Shown here in pieces: positions 1 through 7,556 of a stretch of DNA of 38,519 bases; the first letter of the stretch is position 1, and every line of letters begins with the position of its first letter. The position numbers and the translations under genes are program-made. The stretch comes from Flavobacteriales bacterium (GTDB lineage: Bacteria > Bacteroidota > Bacteroidia > Flavobacteriales_D > Crocinitomicaceae). Below the pieces are notes generated by a model that saw nothing but the letters and a program-made list of their open reading frames with translations, did not search any database and had not been told where the DNA came from. The stretch covers positions 1-38,519 of the forward strand of contig CANMUN010000022.1 of NCBI GenBank assembly GCA_947500875.1, in the 5' to 3' direction.

Positions 1-947
1 AAGGTTCTGAAAGTGCAATAGCAGCGCGTCAAGGCATTCGTGACTTGGGGTATAAAGATGCGTTTGTGGTGGCATATTGCGATGGAAAACGCATTCCATT
101 TGCCCAAGCAGTCGGCTTTGAAAAGAATGGAATGTGTAGGATTCGATCGCGGGAGGAACTGCTCACAGAGGCTTTTACCATCCTTAAACCATTGGTCGAT
201 TCGGACAGTTCGATAGCGGATAAACCGAAAGAAGTATTTTACACCGTTCAAGTGGCCAGTTTGGCGAAAGAGGATAATGGGAAACTGGCGGCAGTTCCTG
301 AACTTTTCTATCAAAAAGCAACGAACGGTAACTTTAAATATTCAAGCGGTAAATTCATGAACCTGGATGAGGCAAAAAGTCGCAGGGACGCCATGAAAAC
401 GATCGGTTTTCAAGATGCTTTCGTTATAGCATACCGCGATGGAATCAAGGTTTCTTTTGCAGAGGCTGAGATAGCCTTAAATTATATGAAAGAACCGCTA
501 ATGGCTGCCGAACCCTTGAATCATTCACTGCAAGGAACTACCTTAAAGGAACTTCAACCAACCTATGTTCAATTGAAGAAATCGGAAAAAATCCTTTCAA
601 AGGAGCAGTTGGGGAATTATAATTCTTTGCGGTTTGTTACCGTGGAAAGCCAAAAACAACTCACCAGTTCACCAATCCTTATGGAGGATATTTCCCCTTT
701 AGAACTAATTTATTATGCTGATTTTGAGGTTCAAACCATAAAGGATTCATTGATGACTTTTAAATTTAGCGTACCGGAGGCAAGTACTTTTGCCCCCTTA
801 CTCCATGACGTAGCACTCAACAATAATATCCCCTTCGATGTTATAAAGCAGGATGAAAATCGTATTGAATTTTTGTTTTATTGCCAAAAAGAGGAAGAAC
901 TCGTCCAACTGAACAGCATTTCTCAAAAACTGAACATTCAACCTTAG
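1..947 (+). CDS. SPOR-like repeat protein, 3' part
   Basis: The reading frame is open from base 3 at the left edge, so the gene starts outside the window; the TTG at 45 is not its start. Two copies of a SPOR-like unit can be seen. The first is cut by the edge and ends in LGYKDAFVVAY..GKRI (bases 3-110). The second runs from FYTVQVAS to IGFQDAFVIAY..GIKVSFAEA (bases 234-467). Similar repeats (FYxVQ... xYSSGxF... GxxDAFVVAYxxGxxI) occur in many Bacteroidota envelope proteins, and SPOR domains of other bacteria bind denuded peptidoglycan. The last 160 residues or so are not recognised. No membrane segment is visible in the part present. clpS starts 7 bases after the stop, so the two may be cotranscribed. 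The exact function is unknown; a periplasmic or cell-wall role is inferred. Confidence 0.75.
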   Translation, partial: GSESAIAARQGIRDLGYKDAFVVAYCDGKRIPFAQAVGFEKNGMCRIRSREELLTEAFTILKPLVDSDSSIADKPKEVFYTVQVASLAKEDNGKLAAVPELFYQKATNGNFKYSSGKFMNLDEAKSRRDAMKTIGFQDAFVIAYRDGIKVSFAEAEIALNYMKEPLMAAEPLNHSLQGTTLKELQPTYVQLKKSEKILSKEQLGNYNSLRFVTVESQKQLTSSPILMEDISPLELIYYADFEVQTIKDSLMTFKFSVPEASTFAPLLHDVALNNNIPFDVIKQDENRIEFLFYCQKEEELVQLNSISQKLNIQP

Positions 948-954
948 GGTCCTT

Positions 955-1227
955 ATGAAAGAAAAAGAAAAAGAAAGTACCGAAGTCGAGGTGATAGAAT
1001 TAAAGGAATCCGCACTGATTCTATACAATGACGATTTTAACACCTTTGAACACGTCATTAGTTGCCTTGTTCGAATTTGCAAGCATACTCCTGAAGCGGC
1101 AGAGCAGTGCGCATATATCGTGCATTATAAGGGTAAATGCGCTGTAAAACATGGCAGTTACGAGGAATTAGAGCCGCGGTGTACTGCCTTATTAGATCAA
1201 GGGTTGTCCGCTACCATAGAATCGTAA
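955..1227 (+). CDS. clpS: ATP-dependent Clp protease adaptor ClpS
   Basis: A 90-residue protein with the ClpS core. LILYNDDFNTFEHVI (about residues 22-36) carries the NDD motif of the N-degron pocket, and AYIVHYKGKCAVKHG (about 53-67) matches the conserved VHxxG region. ClpS binds N-terminal Leu, Phe, Tyr or Trp of substrates and delivers them to a ClpA- or ClpC-type unfoldase in the cytoplasm. The charged N-terminal tail (MKEKEKEST) fits the flexible extension that enters the unfoldase. It follows the SPOR-like gene by 7 bases and converges with the acyl-CoA synthetase gene, leaving a 2-base gap between stop codons and no clear terminator. A ClpC-type partner is encoded at 22082. Confidence 0.93.
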   Translation: MKEKEKESTEVEVIELKESALILYNDDFNTFEHVISCLVRICKHTPEAAEQCAYIVHYKGKCAVKHGSYEELEPRCTALLDQGLSATIES

Positions 1228-1229
1228 TC

Positions 1230-3002
1230 TTATGATTCTTCGGAAAAAATCTTCGCAACCAAGTTAGCGTGCTTGTTGAGAATTACCTTGCGTTTCATGC
1301 TCATCTTTGGCGTTAGTTCTCCTCCGTCGACGGTCCACGGTTCGAGGATCAATTCAGGACGTTTAATTTGTTCATAAGGCGCTAGAGACTTATTCATTTC
1401 ACGAATAAATGCGTTGATTTCATTGCGCAATTCCTTGTGGTTCGTTAGCTCTTCTTCCGATCCTAAATCTATTCCGTTTTTGTTCGCCCATTCTTTGATA
1501 TAATCTTTTGAAACAACAATTAATGCACTTGCAAATTTTTGACTTTCCCCAATAACGCAGCATTGTTCAACAAATCGGCATTCTTTGATTTTGTTTTCAA
1601 TCATTAAGGGAGCAATGTACTTGCCCGACGACGTTTTAAAAATTTCTTTCTTTCGGTCGGTTATTTTTAAGAACCTATCTTCAACAAAGGTACCTATATC
1701 GCCGGTGTGCAACCATCCATCTTCGTTAATCATTTCCTTGGTAGCCGCTTCGTTTTTATAGTATCCAAGCATAACGCCAGGGCCTTTCACTAAAATCTCT
1801 CCATCTTCTGCAATTTTAACCTCCGTATTGTGGATTACCGGCCCTACCGTGCCAATTCTTGTATACTCTTTTTCATAACAATTGACAGCAATTACAGGCG
1901 AGGTTTCCGTTAAGCCATATCCTTCCAAAACCGGTATATTGGCACAATGAAATACCCTCCCTAATCGAGGTTGTAAAGCGGCACCACCTGAGGCAATACA
2001 AACGACTTTTCCACCCAAGGCAGCACGCCACTTTTTATAGATCAACCGATCAAAAAACCAGCGTTTAATTCTTCCAGATAAGGTTTGTTTTTGGGGGTCG
2101 AACACCAAGGCAAAATCCACTGAAGCAAAAAACAACTTTCTTTTCCAACCGGATAACTTGTCTCCCGCACTCAAGAGTTTATCGTAAACGCGTTCAATGA
2201 GTCGAGGAACCGATACAAAGACTTGAGGCTGAATTTCTTTCAAATTATCCCCAATGGTTTCTATTCCCTCGGCATAGTAAATGGAGATGTTTTTCCGCAA
2301 ATAAATGCTCGTAACCATGCGCTCATAGATATGATTCAAGGGTAAAAAGCTCAATGCTCTCCAACTGGAGTGAAAAGGTGCCAAAGAAAAGCATGCGTGC
2401 ACGTTACTTAAAATGTTCTCATGCGATAACATAACACCTTTCGGAACTCCGGTAGTACCACTGGTGTATAAAATGGTAAACATTTCTTTGGGGTTCACTT
2501 GCTGCTTTCGCACCTGCAAGGGTTCATATTGAGGATTGGATAGGGCTTCCTCTACAAAACTGGAAAAGGATGTGACACCGTCGATGGAATTGAAAGCGTA
2601 AACCGCAGGAACAGCGTCAAGCTCCGATGCAATGGCGCTGTATTTTTTAAAAATGTCGTTACTTGAGATGAATACTACCTTGACTCCAGCGTCCTTTAAG
2701 ATGAACTTGAGGTCGTTTGTACTGATGGTTGGATAAATTGGTACGGTAATTACTCCGGCTTGTTGTGCGCCATAATCGACGAAATTCCATTCTGGGCGAT
2801 TATTCGAAACGATTGCGACCCGGTCCCCAGGACTTACTCCCAAGTTCATCAATCCAAAACTAACGGCATTGGTGAATCGAATAAAATCCTCTGTGCTATA
2901 ATTCCTCCATTGCTTATTTTCTTTGGCATTGAGAAGGTCGAATTTGGGGTTTTGGACTAAATCATCGAGGATATCAAATACGCGTGTAGGTTCCATAATC
3001 AT
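1230..3002 (-). CDS. Long-chain fatty acid-CoA ligase (AMP-forming)
   Basis: A 590-residue ANL-superfamily enzyme that activates fatty acids to acyl-CoA through an acyl-adenylate. Visible motifs are the P-loop TILYTSGTTGVPKG (about 176-189), YGLTETSP (about 375), GWLHTGDIG (about 430) and the hinge region DRKKEIFKTSSGKYIAP (about 450-466). The length and the 'FKTSSGKYIAP' form are typical of the FadD15/FAA-like long-chain synthetases common in Bacteroidota. No signal peptide is seen, so it is likely a cytoplasmic or peripheral membrane protein. Start codons at 3002 and 2996 are both possible (M-I-M-E). A perfect -7 box lies just upstream (3013-3020), so this gene probably has its own promoter although it lies downstream of the coaD group. 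Chain-length preference cannot be read from the sequence. Confidence 0.93.
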   Translation of the reverse strand: MIMEPTRVFDILDDLVQNPKFDLLNAKENKQWRNYSTEDFIRFTNAVSFGLMNLGVSPGDRVAIVSNNRPEWNFVDYGAQQAGVITVPIYPTISTNDLKFILKDAGVKVVFISSNDIFKKYSAIASELDAVPAVYAFNSIDGVTSFSSFVEEALSNPQYEPLQVRKQQVNPKEMFTILYTSGTTGVPKGVMLSHENILSNVHACFSLAPFHSSWRALSFLPLNHIYERMVTSIYLRKNISIYYAEGIETIGDNLKEIQPQVFVSVPRLIERVYDKLLSAGDKLSGWKRKLFFASVDFALVFDPQKQTLSGRIKRWFFDRLIYKKWRAALGGKVVCIASGGAALQPRLGRVFHCANIPVLEGYGLTETSPVIAVNCYEKEYTRIGTVGPVIHNTEVKIAEDGEILVKGPGVMLGYYKNEAATKEMINEDGWLHTGDIGTFVEDRFLKITDRKKEIFKTSSGKYIAPLMIENKIKECRFVEQCCVIGESQKFASALIVVSKDYIKEWANKNGIDLGSEEELTNHKELRNEINAFIREMNKSLAPYEQIKRPELILEPWTVDGGELTPKMSMKRKVILNKHANLVAKIFSEES

Positions 3003-3012
3003 CGGTTTTCCC

Positions 3013-3020
3013 CAAAGATA
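3013..3020 (-). promoter_or_regulatory. Bacteroidota -7 box for the acyl-CoA ligase gene
   Basis: On the minus strand this reads TATCTTTG, a perfect match to the Bacteroidota -7 consensus TAnnTTTG. It would start transcription near 3009, leaving a leader of 6-12 bases before the two candidate ATGs. No clear -33 TTG is seen at the usual spacing. Confidence 0.5.
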
Positions 3021-3059
3021 ATGGAAAAATCGTCTAATAAAACGATGATTAGGGCGAGA

Positions 3060-4430
3060 TTAGGGTTTTATTAAATCGAAAAATGTCTTTTCAATGGTTT
3101 CGTATTTACCATTGGGGGTTGGGGATAGGGCAGGAGCATTCAAGAGATTCCCTTCATGGTCTACCAACAAGTAATACGGAAAAGTGCTGATGGCCATCGA
3201 ACTCCAAAAAGGATCATCGGCTAGAAGTGCGATTTTCTTCCATGAGATTTGACTAAGCGCCTTTTTCTCTGCTTCGTTGGTCAAGGGCTTGTCAACATAA
3301 ACCGTTATGAATTCAACCTTACTTCCATAAGCTCCAAACAACTTTCGAAGGGCACCAATTTCTTGAATGCAGCGCGTGTTGGACGGAAGGTATGCATGAA
3401 TATAAACGGGTTTGTTGGCGGAAGGGGTATGTTTTAAGGATTCAAATGGAAACGCATCGCCGATTTCAATTCCTGAAAATTTCTGCAGTAAGTTGCTTGC
3501 CATAGCTCGATGTTGTGGGTAAGGTGATGCTTCGCTCTGCAACTTTAAATTGGCTTTAATTACGGATTTTGGGATAAAATTCCCGTTCATGGCTTGTTTT
3601 AACATGTACAGATTGATCAAGGAGCGCAATTCGGTACTTCCACTGCAAGGATGCCGTGCAATAATCGAATCTTGTTCGTAGAGGTTCAATGCTGCATATG
3701 CGCGAAACATGGCTGACGCATCGTTAACTTCCATTTGTGAAATGAACTGATCATAGAAATTCTCAAAGTACTGGGTGTAGTGAGGAGCATCGTATTGAAT
3801 GGGTCGCTGAAAAAAATAGGAATTAAAAAGCTCGAAATCACTTGGAGCTCCCATGTAATTTAAGTTTTCTATTGTATTTGCTACGGCGTACTTTAAGTAT
3901 TCTTTGAAATAAATGGAGGTATCAAGACTTGCGTCCTTCATAATGGTCAATTTTAGTAAGGTAATTTGTCGCAACATTTCACCTTCGCCGGTTCTTTCAA
4001 AATGAAGCTTGGAAAGTTCATCGTCGATCCAGGCTTCAAAGCCCAACATTTTAAAATTAATGTCATTGCTGTCCAGATCTAAAAACGTTAATTCGATTTC
4101 TTCCTGAAGGCTATAACTCTGGCTTTGGGCAGAGGCGGTGATGAACTCAAGTCGATAAACCCCACCGTTTTCCGCGAAAAAATAACCGTTCAGATCTTCC
4201 GTTCCAACGGTGTATTTAACGATTGGTCCTTTGGGAGTTTCGAACCGAAATATCCCTCGATCGTCCACTACGGTTTCTGATATTACCGTTTTCTTTTTGG
4301 AGAGAAAATCGGTTTCTTTCCAAAGGTAAAACCGTTGTTGCTTGAATTGAGGCGCAAAACCAATGACCGTGGACTGTGCCTGTATGGAAAGCACAACGAA
4401 AAACAGCGTCAAGGTTAAGATAGACTTCAT
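3060..4430 (-). CDS. TlpA-like thioredoxin-fold protein with degenerate redox motif
   Basis: A 456-residue protein with a Sec signal peptide (MKSILTLTLFFVVLSIQAQS) and so probably periplasmic. The N-terminal ~110 residues resemble the beta-rich DUF4369-like domain found in Bacteroidota TlpA-type proteins, the middle is helical, and residues ~320-456 look like a thioredoxin fold. The cis-proline loop STFPYYLLVD (about 361-370 before the C-terminal ~85 residues) is intact, but the place where WCxxC should be reads SNTRC, so only the second Cys (C354) remains. Disulfide reductase activity is therefore unlikely; binding or a structural role is inferred. It overlaps the coaD stop by 4 bases (ATGA) and is the last gene of that coupled set. 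Confidence 0.75.
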   Translation of the reverse strand: MKSILTLTLFFVVLSIQAQSTVIGFAPQFKQQRFYLWKETDFLSKKKTVISETVVDDRGIFRFETPKGPIVKYTVGTEDLNGYFFAENGGVYRLEFITASAQSQSYSLQEEIELTFLDLDSNDINFKMLGFEAWIDDELSKLHFERTGEGEMLRQITLLKLTIMKDASLDTSIYFKEYLKYAVANTIENLNYMGAPSDFELFNSYFFQRPIQYDAPHYTQYFENFYDQFISQMEVNDASAMFRAYAALNLYEQDSIIARHPCSGSTELRSLINLYMLKQAMNGNFIPKSVIKANLKLQSEASPYPQHRAMASNLLQKFSGIEIGDAFPFESLKHTPSANKPVYIHAYLPSNTRCIQEIGALRKLFGAYGSKVEFITVYVDKPLTNEAEKKALSQISWKKIALLADDPFWSSMAISTFPYYLLVDHEGNLLNAPALSPTPNGKYETIEKTFFDLIKP

Positions 4431-4888
4431 GTGCGTTTAATGAGCAATTCGTCTTTGGTTACAAATGAACTGATGTCTCCGCGGTTCTGGTATATTTCCC
4501 TAACGATGGTTGAATTGATGGCCGATAAGGATAAATCGGTTAAAAGAAACACCGTTTCAATGCCTCGTAGATCATAATTCATATGGGCGATTGAACGTTC
4601 GTATTGAAAATCTTTGGAATCCCTTAAACCCCGTAAAAGATGGCTGCATTCCTCTTTCTTACATGCGTCCACGGTAAGTCCTTGAAATGAAATCGTGCGA
4701 ACTCGTGTATGGTCGAATAGACTTTGAATATGGTTTAAACGGCTTTCAAGGCTGAAAAAAGACGTTTTATTGGAATGAACTCCGATGCCAATAATGACTT
4801 CATCAAATAAATCCAAGGCTTTATGTACGATGGCTTCATGGCCTTTCGTAAAAGGATCGAAAGACCCCGGAAAAAAAATGCGTTTCAT
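4427..4888 (-). CDS. coaD: Phosphopantetheine adenylyltransferase
   Basis: CoaD transfers AMP from ATP to 4'-phosphopantetheine, giving dephospho-CoA, the penultimate step of coenzyme A synthesis in the cytoplasm. The 153-residue protein has the family motifs PGSFDPFTKGH near the N-terminus (nucleotidyltransferase TxGH) and INSTIVREIYQNRGD near the C-terminus (ISSTxVR). Two ATGs are available, at 4894 and 4888. I chose 4888 because it forms an ATGA overlap with the rsmD stop, the same 4-base coupling seen at the other junctions of this set. The neighbours rsmD and coaD are commonly adjacent in bacteria. Confidence 0.95.
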   Translation of the reverse strand: MKRIFFPGSFDPFTKGHEAIVHKALDLFDEVIIGIGVHSNKTSFFSLESRLNHIQSLFDHTRVRTISFQGLTVDACKKEECSHLLRGLRDSKDFQYERSIAHMNYDLRGIETVFLLTDLSLSAINSTIVREIYQNRGDISSFVTKDELLIKRT

Positions 4889-5424
4889 GGCCATGTAAAA
4901 AAACTAAAACTTACGTTTCCGAAGTTACGGGTTTTGGAAAAATTAGTTGCATTATCCATGAGGGTGCGCTTGCCGTGTTCAATGATTAATATTCCTTCTG
5001 GATTGAGCAAATGCCTCTGGAATACCGTATCGGCTATCGAGTGATGAATGGCCAAATCAAAGGGAGGATCGGCGATAATAATATCAAATGTAGCCGCTGT
5101 CCGTTGTAAAAAATGTAGGCAGTCGGAATTGACCACACTTAATTGCGTTTCCAAGTTCAGCGATTGAGCGTTCTTTTGCAGAAAGGAGCATACGCGACTG
5201 TTTTTATCAACCGCGGTTATCGACGATGCACCTCTTGATAAAAATTCAAACGAAAGATTTCCAGTCCCTGCGCACAAATCCAAAATCCTCATGTTTTCAA
5301 AATCGAAAGTATTTTCAAGGATGTTAAAGAGACCTTCTTTCGCGAAATCAGTGGTTGGTCGTGAAGGAAAGCCCGTTGGAACCCGAAAGGTTCTACCCTT
5401 TAAGGTGCCGGAAATAATTCTCAT
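4885..5424 (-). CDS. rsmD: 16S rRNA (guanine(966)-N(2))-methyltransferase
   Basis: A 179-residue SAM-dependent methyltransferase that in other bacteria modifies G966 of 16S rRNA in the assembling 30S subunit. The N-terminus MRIISGTLKGR and PTTDFAKEGLFNIL match RsmD (usual form RPTxDxxREALFNIL, here with AKEG). Motif I ILDLCAGTGNL lies at residues 47-57 and the catalytic DPPF at 119-122. It overlaps the DUF3822 gene upstream by 4 bases and coaD downstream by 4 bases, so translation of the three is probably coupled. Confidence 0.94.
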   Translation of the reverse strand: MRIISGTLKGRTFRVPTGFPSRPTTDFAKEGLFNILENTFDFENMRILDLCAGTGNLSFEFLSRGASSITAVDKNSRVCSFLQKNAQSLNLETQLSVVNSDCLHFLQRTAATFDIIIADPPFDLAIHHSIADTVFQRHLLNPEGILIIEHGKRTLMDNATNFSKTRNFGNVSFSFFTWP

Positions 5425-6146
5425 AGGAAGGGTTTAACGCGTTCGGTGATCTCCACTAGGTGCAATTCTTGAATCCTCTTCATGCCTTGCTTGAGCGTTT
5501 CAACCATCATCGCAGGGCAAAAAGCATATACATTGCATTGGGCTTGTGTCAAGGCTAATTTTTGACGGCTAAGGACGTTTAAAATACCATAGAGGATATC
5601 GTCCACCGATTCATAGCCTTGGGAATCGATGAAAAACAATTCCCGGTCGTTTCGCACAGAAAAAATAAACGTGGATGAACCGATGACCAAGTTCATTGAC
5701 CAGCCAATGTGTTTCGATTCTGCCATCAACTCTCCGAGAAGTGGAAGACTCGAGGTTTTGTTGAATTGTTGCCGTAAAAAATCACTTAACCATTCTGGAA
5801 CTTCATAAACCGTTTGAACCTTTAACGATTTACTGTGGCTTTCTTCAAGTCGATAGTTTTTCCTCTCAGTTCCAAACATTTGATTCCAATAGGTCCCTTT
5901 TAATTGTGGGTCGTAAACGGCGAGGGGAAGGGTCAGGAACCTGTCACTGATGTTCCAATGTTCAAAATCGTTGGAATGGAGAAAATGGCTGTTGGTTTCT
6001 TTTTTCAAAAATGCAGTAATTTCCTCCATGATGAGTCCGGGAGTAGTGGATTTAATTTCGTAAGGAATTGACGGTAAATCCTCTGAACCCGCCTTGATTA
6101 AGTACAGGTATTTTTGAGAATAATAAACTTTGTGAGTTTCCGGCAT
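5421..6146 (-). CDS. DUF3822 family protein
   Basis: A 241-residue protein without signal peptide or membrane segment. Its sequence and its place directly before rsmD fit DUF3822, a Bacteroidota family of unknown function. From memory, one member has been solved with an actin-like ATPase fold; I cannot confirm that for this protein. No catalytic motif can be named with confidence. The C-terminal half contains FIDSQGYESVDDILYGILNVL. The ATG lies 4 bases after a perfect -7 box (6151-6158), so the mRNA may be leaderless. It is the first gene of a coupled set with rsmD, coaD and the TlpA-like gene, which suggests, but does not show, a link to ribosome maturation. Confidence 0.72.
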   Translation of the reverse strand: MPETHKVYYSQKYLYLIKAGSEDLPSIPYEIKSTTPGLIMEEITAFLKKETNSHFLHSNDFEHWNISDRFLTLPLAVYDPQLKGTYWNQMFGTERKNYRLEESHSKSLKVQTVYEVPEWLSDFLRQQFNKTSSLPLLGELMAESKHIGWSMNLVIGSSTFIFSVRNDRELFFIDSQGYESVDDILYGILNVLSRQKLALTQAQCNVYAFCPAMMVETLKQGMKRIQELHLVEITERVKPFL

Positions 6147-6150
6147 GATG

Positions 6151-6158
6151 CAAAACTA
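6151..6158 (-). promoter_or_regulatory. -7 box for the DUF3822-rsmD-coaD operon
   Basis: Minus strand TAGTTTTG, a perfect TAnnTTTG match. Transcription would begin about 4 bases after the box, at 6147, one base before the ATG at 6146. This implies a leaderless or nearly leaderless mRNA. Confidence 0.5.
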
Positions 6159-6207
6159 CCAAAATTTAAAGTAACCACCTTTTTTAAATATCAGTAGCAT
6201 TTTTTCG

Positions 6208-6215
6208 CATCTTTG
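6208..6215 (+). promoter_or_regulatory. Possible -7 box for the RecD-like helicase gene
   Basis: The sequence CATCTTTG matches TAnnTTTG except at the first base. It is divergent from the DUF3822 box about 50 bases away. A GTG start follows 3 bases later, at 6219, the same spacing seen for dapF. Confidence 0.35.
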
Positions 6216-6218
6216 AGC

Positions 6219-7556
6219 GTGAAATTTACGGCAAGTCAAACGGAAGCATTAGCCTTACTTGAAGAGTTCAAACGGGATGTTCATGAGAACAAGTGTTTTG
6301 TCTTGAAAGGTTATGCAGGTACCGGAAAAACGACGTTGGTTTCGCATCTGGTACAACGATTTCGCGCAGAGAAAAAGAAAATTAAACTCATGGCTCCAAC
6401 CGGGCGAGCCGCGAAAGTGATGTCTAGTTATGCAAAAATTCCTGCCACTACCGTTCACAAGCAAATTTACTTTTTAAGCGATGCGTTGGAGGGAAAAGGA
6501 TTAACGCGAGCAAAAAACATGTACCATGATACCTTATTCGTAGTTGACGAGGCGTCCATGGTCGGTGTAGATGCAATTGGTCGAGAAGGCGATTTGTTGA
6601 ACGATCTGCTCGACTATGTTTTTTGTGGTCAAGACTGCTCTTTGCTCTTGGTGGGCGATCCGGGCCAATTGCCGCCGGTAGGACAAACAAATTCACCGGC
6701 CTTGAGTCCAGACTATTTGAGCTCTTATTACCAATCGTTAAAATTGTATTCGTACACCCTCTCCGAAGTGGTCCGTCAAGCTTCAGGATCGCAAATTATC
6801 CAGAATGCAACCAACATTCGGCTTTCTACCACTTACGAAGCACCCTATTTCACCCAGGTAGGAATGGACGTTGTTCGAACGAGCGGGATGGAGCTCATGG
6901 AACATTTACAGTCCATTCCATTCCATGAAATGAATTCATTTGTTCTGCTGACCCTTTCCAATAAACGGGCAGATTTATGGAATCAAGAAATTCGGAACCG
7001 CTTATTCGGCTATGAAGAATTTATGGAGCGGGGAGAATTGTTGATGGTGGTAAAGAATAATTACTTTTGGGCCGCAAGCCGAGAGATGGGGCTTATTGCC
7101 AACGGTGAAATGCTTAAGGTGAAAAAGGTGATACGCGAAGAGGAATGTTATGGCTTCGCTTTCATCCATGTGGTGGTTGAGAATTTGGACGGAGAGGAGT
7201 TGACCGTTGTTTGTTTCAAGGAAACGGTTAATTCAGGGGCACCAAATTTATCTCGTGAACGTCAGAAAACGTTGTTTTTTGAAATAGAAAAGGATTTTAC
7301 TCACGAAAAAAACAAGCGAAAAAGGTATCAGTTAATCATGAAGACGCCCCATTTCAATGCCTTGCAAATCAAATATGCCTATGCGATTACAGCGCACAAA
7401 TCTCAAGGAGGTCAATGGGAGTATGTGTTCATAGACTACGGCTTCCTGCCAGAATCCATGGAAAAGAAGGGGTATTTACAATGGCTGTATACCTGTTTAA
7501 CCAGGGCTACCAAAAAAGTATTTTTACTGAATTTTCCCGACGATTTTTTTGCTTAA
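6219..7556 (+). CDS. RecD-like superfamily 1 DNA helicase
   Basis: A 445-residue SF1 helicase of the single-ORF RecD-like type found in Bacteroidota. Walker A GYAGTGKTT is at about residues 31-39, motif Ia LMAPTGRAAKVM at about 57-68, and Walker B VVDEASMVG at about 108-116. GDPGQLPPVG is motif III. The C-terminal UvrD_C_2 region has YAITAHKSQGGQW and YTCLTRA, matching motifs V and VI. It probably unwinds DNA with 5'-3' polarity in repair, but there is no RecB or RecC next to it. The reading frame allows TTG at 6213 or GTG at 6219. I prefer 6219 because TTG would lie inside the possible -7 box. Its stop codon shares the palindrome TTAA with the stop of the convergent gene. Confidence 0.88.
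   Translation: MKFTASQTEALALLEEFKRDVHENKCFVLKGYAGTGKTTLVSHLVQRFRAEKKKIKLMAPTGRAAKVMSSYAKIPATTVHKQIYFLSDALEGKGLTRAKNMYHDTLFVVDEASMVGVDAIGREGDLLNDLLDYVFCGQDCSLLLVGDPGQLPPVGQTNSPALSPDYLSSYYQSLKLYSYTLSEVVRQASGSQIIQNATNIRLSTTYEAPYFTQVGMDVVRTSGMELMEHLQSIPFHEMNSFVLLTLSNKRADLWNQEIRNRLFGYEEFMERGELLMVVKNNYFWAASREMGLIANGEMLKVKKVIREEECYGFAFIHVVVENLDGEELTVVCFKETVNSGAPNLSRERQKTLFFEIEKDFTHEKNKRKRYQLIMKTPHFNALQIKYAYAITAHKSQGGQWEYVFIDYGFLPESMEKKGYLQWLYTCLTRATKKVFLLNFPDDFFA

Noticed and set aside
1218-1240. Imperfect inverted repeat AGAATC...GATTCT between clpS and the acyl-CoA ligase gene
   Set aside because: The stem is only about 6 bp and AT-rich with no T run, and it lies over both stop codons; too weak to call a terminator.
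6219-7556. Phage or plasmid helicase, or part of a defence system
   Set aside because: It sits among housekeeping genes, has the form of the chromosomal RecD-like helicase of Bacteroidota, and no integrase, nuclease or toxin gene is near.
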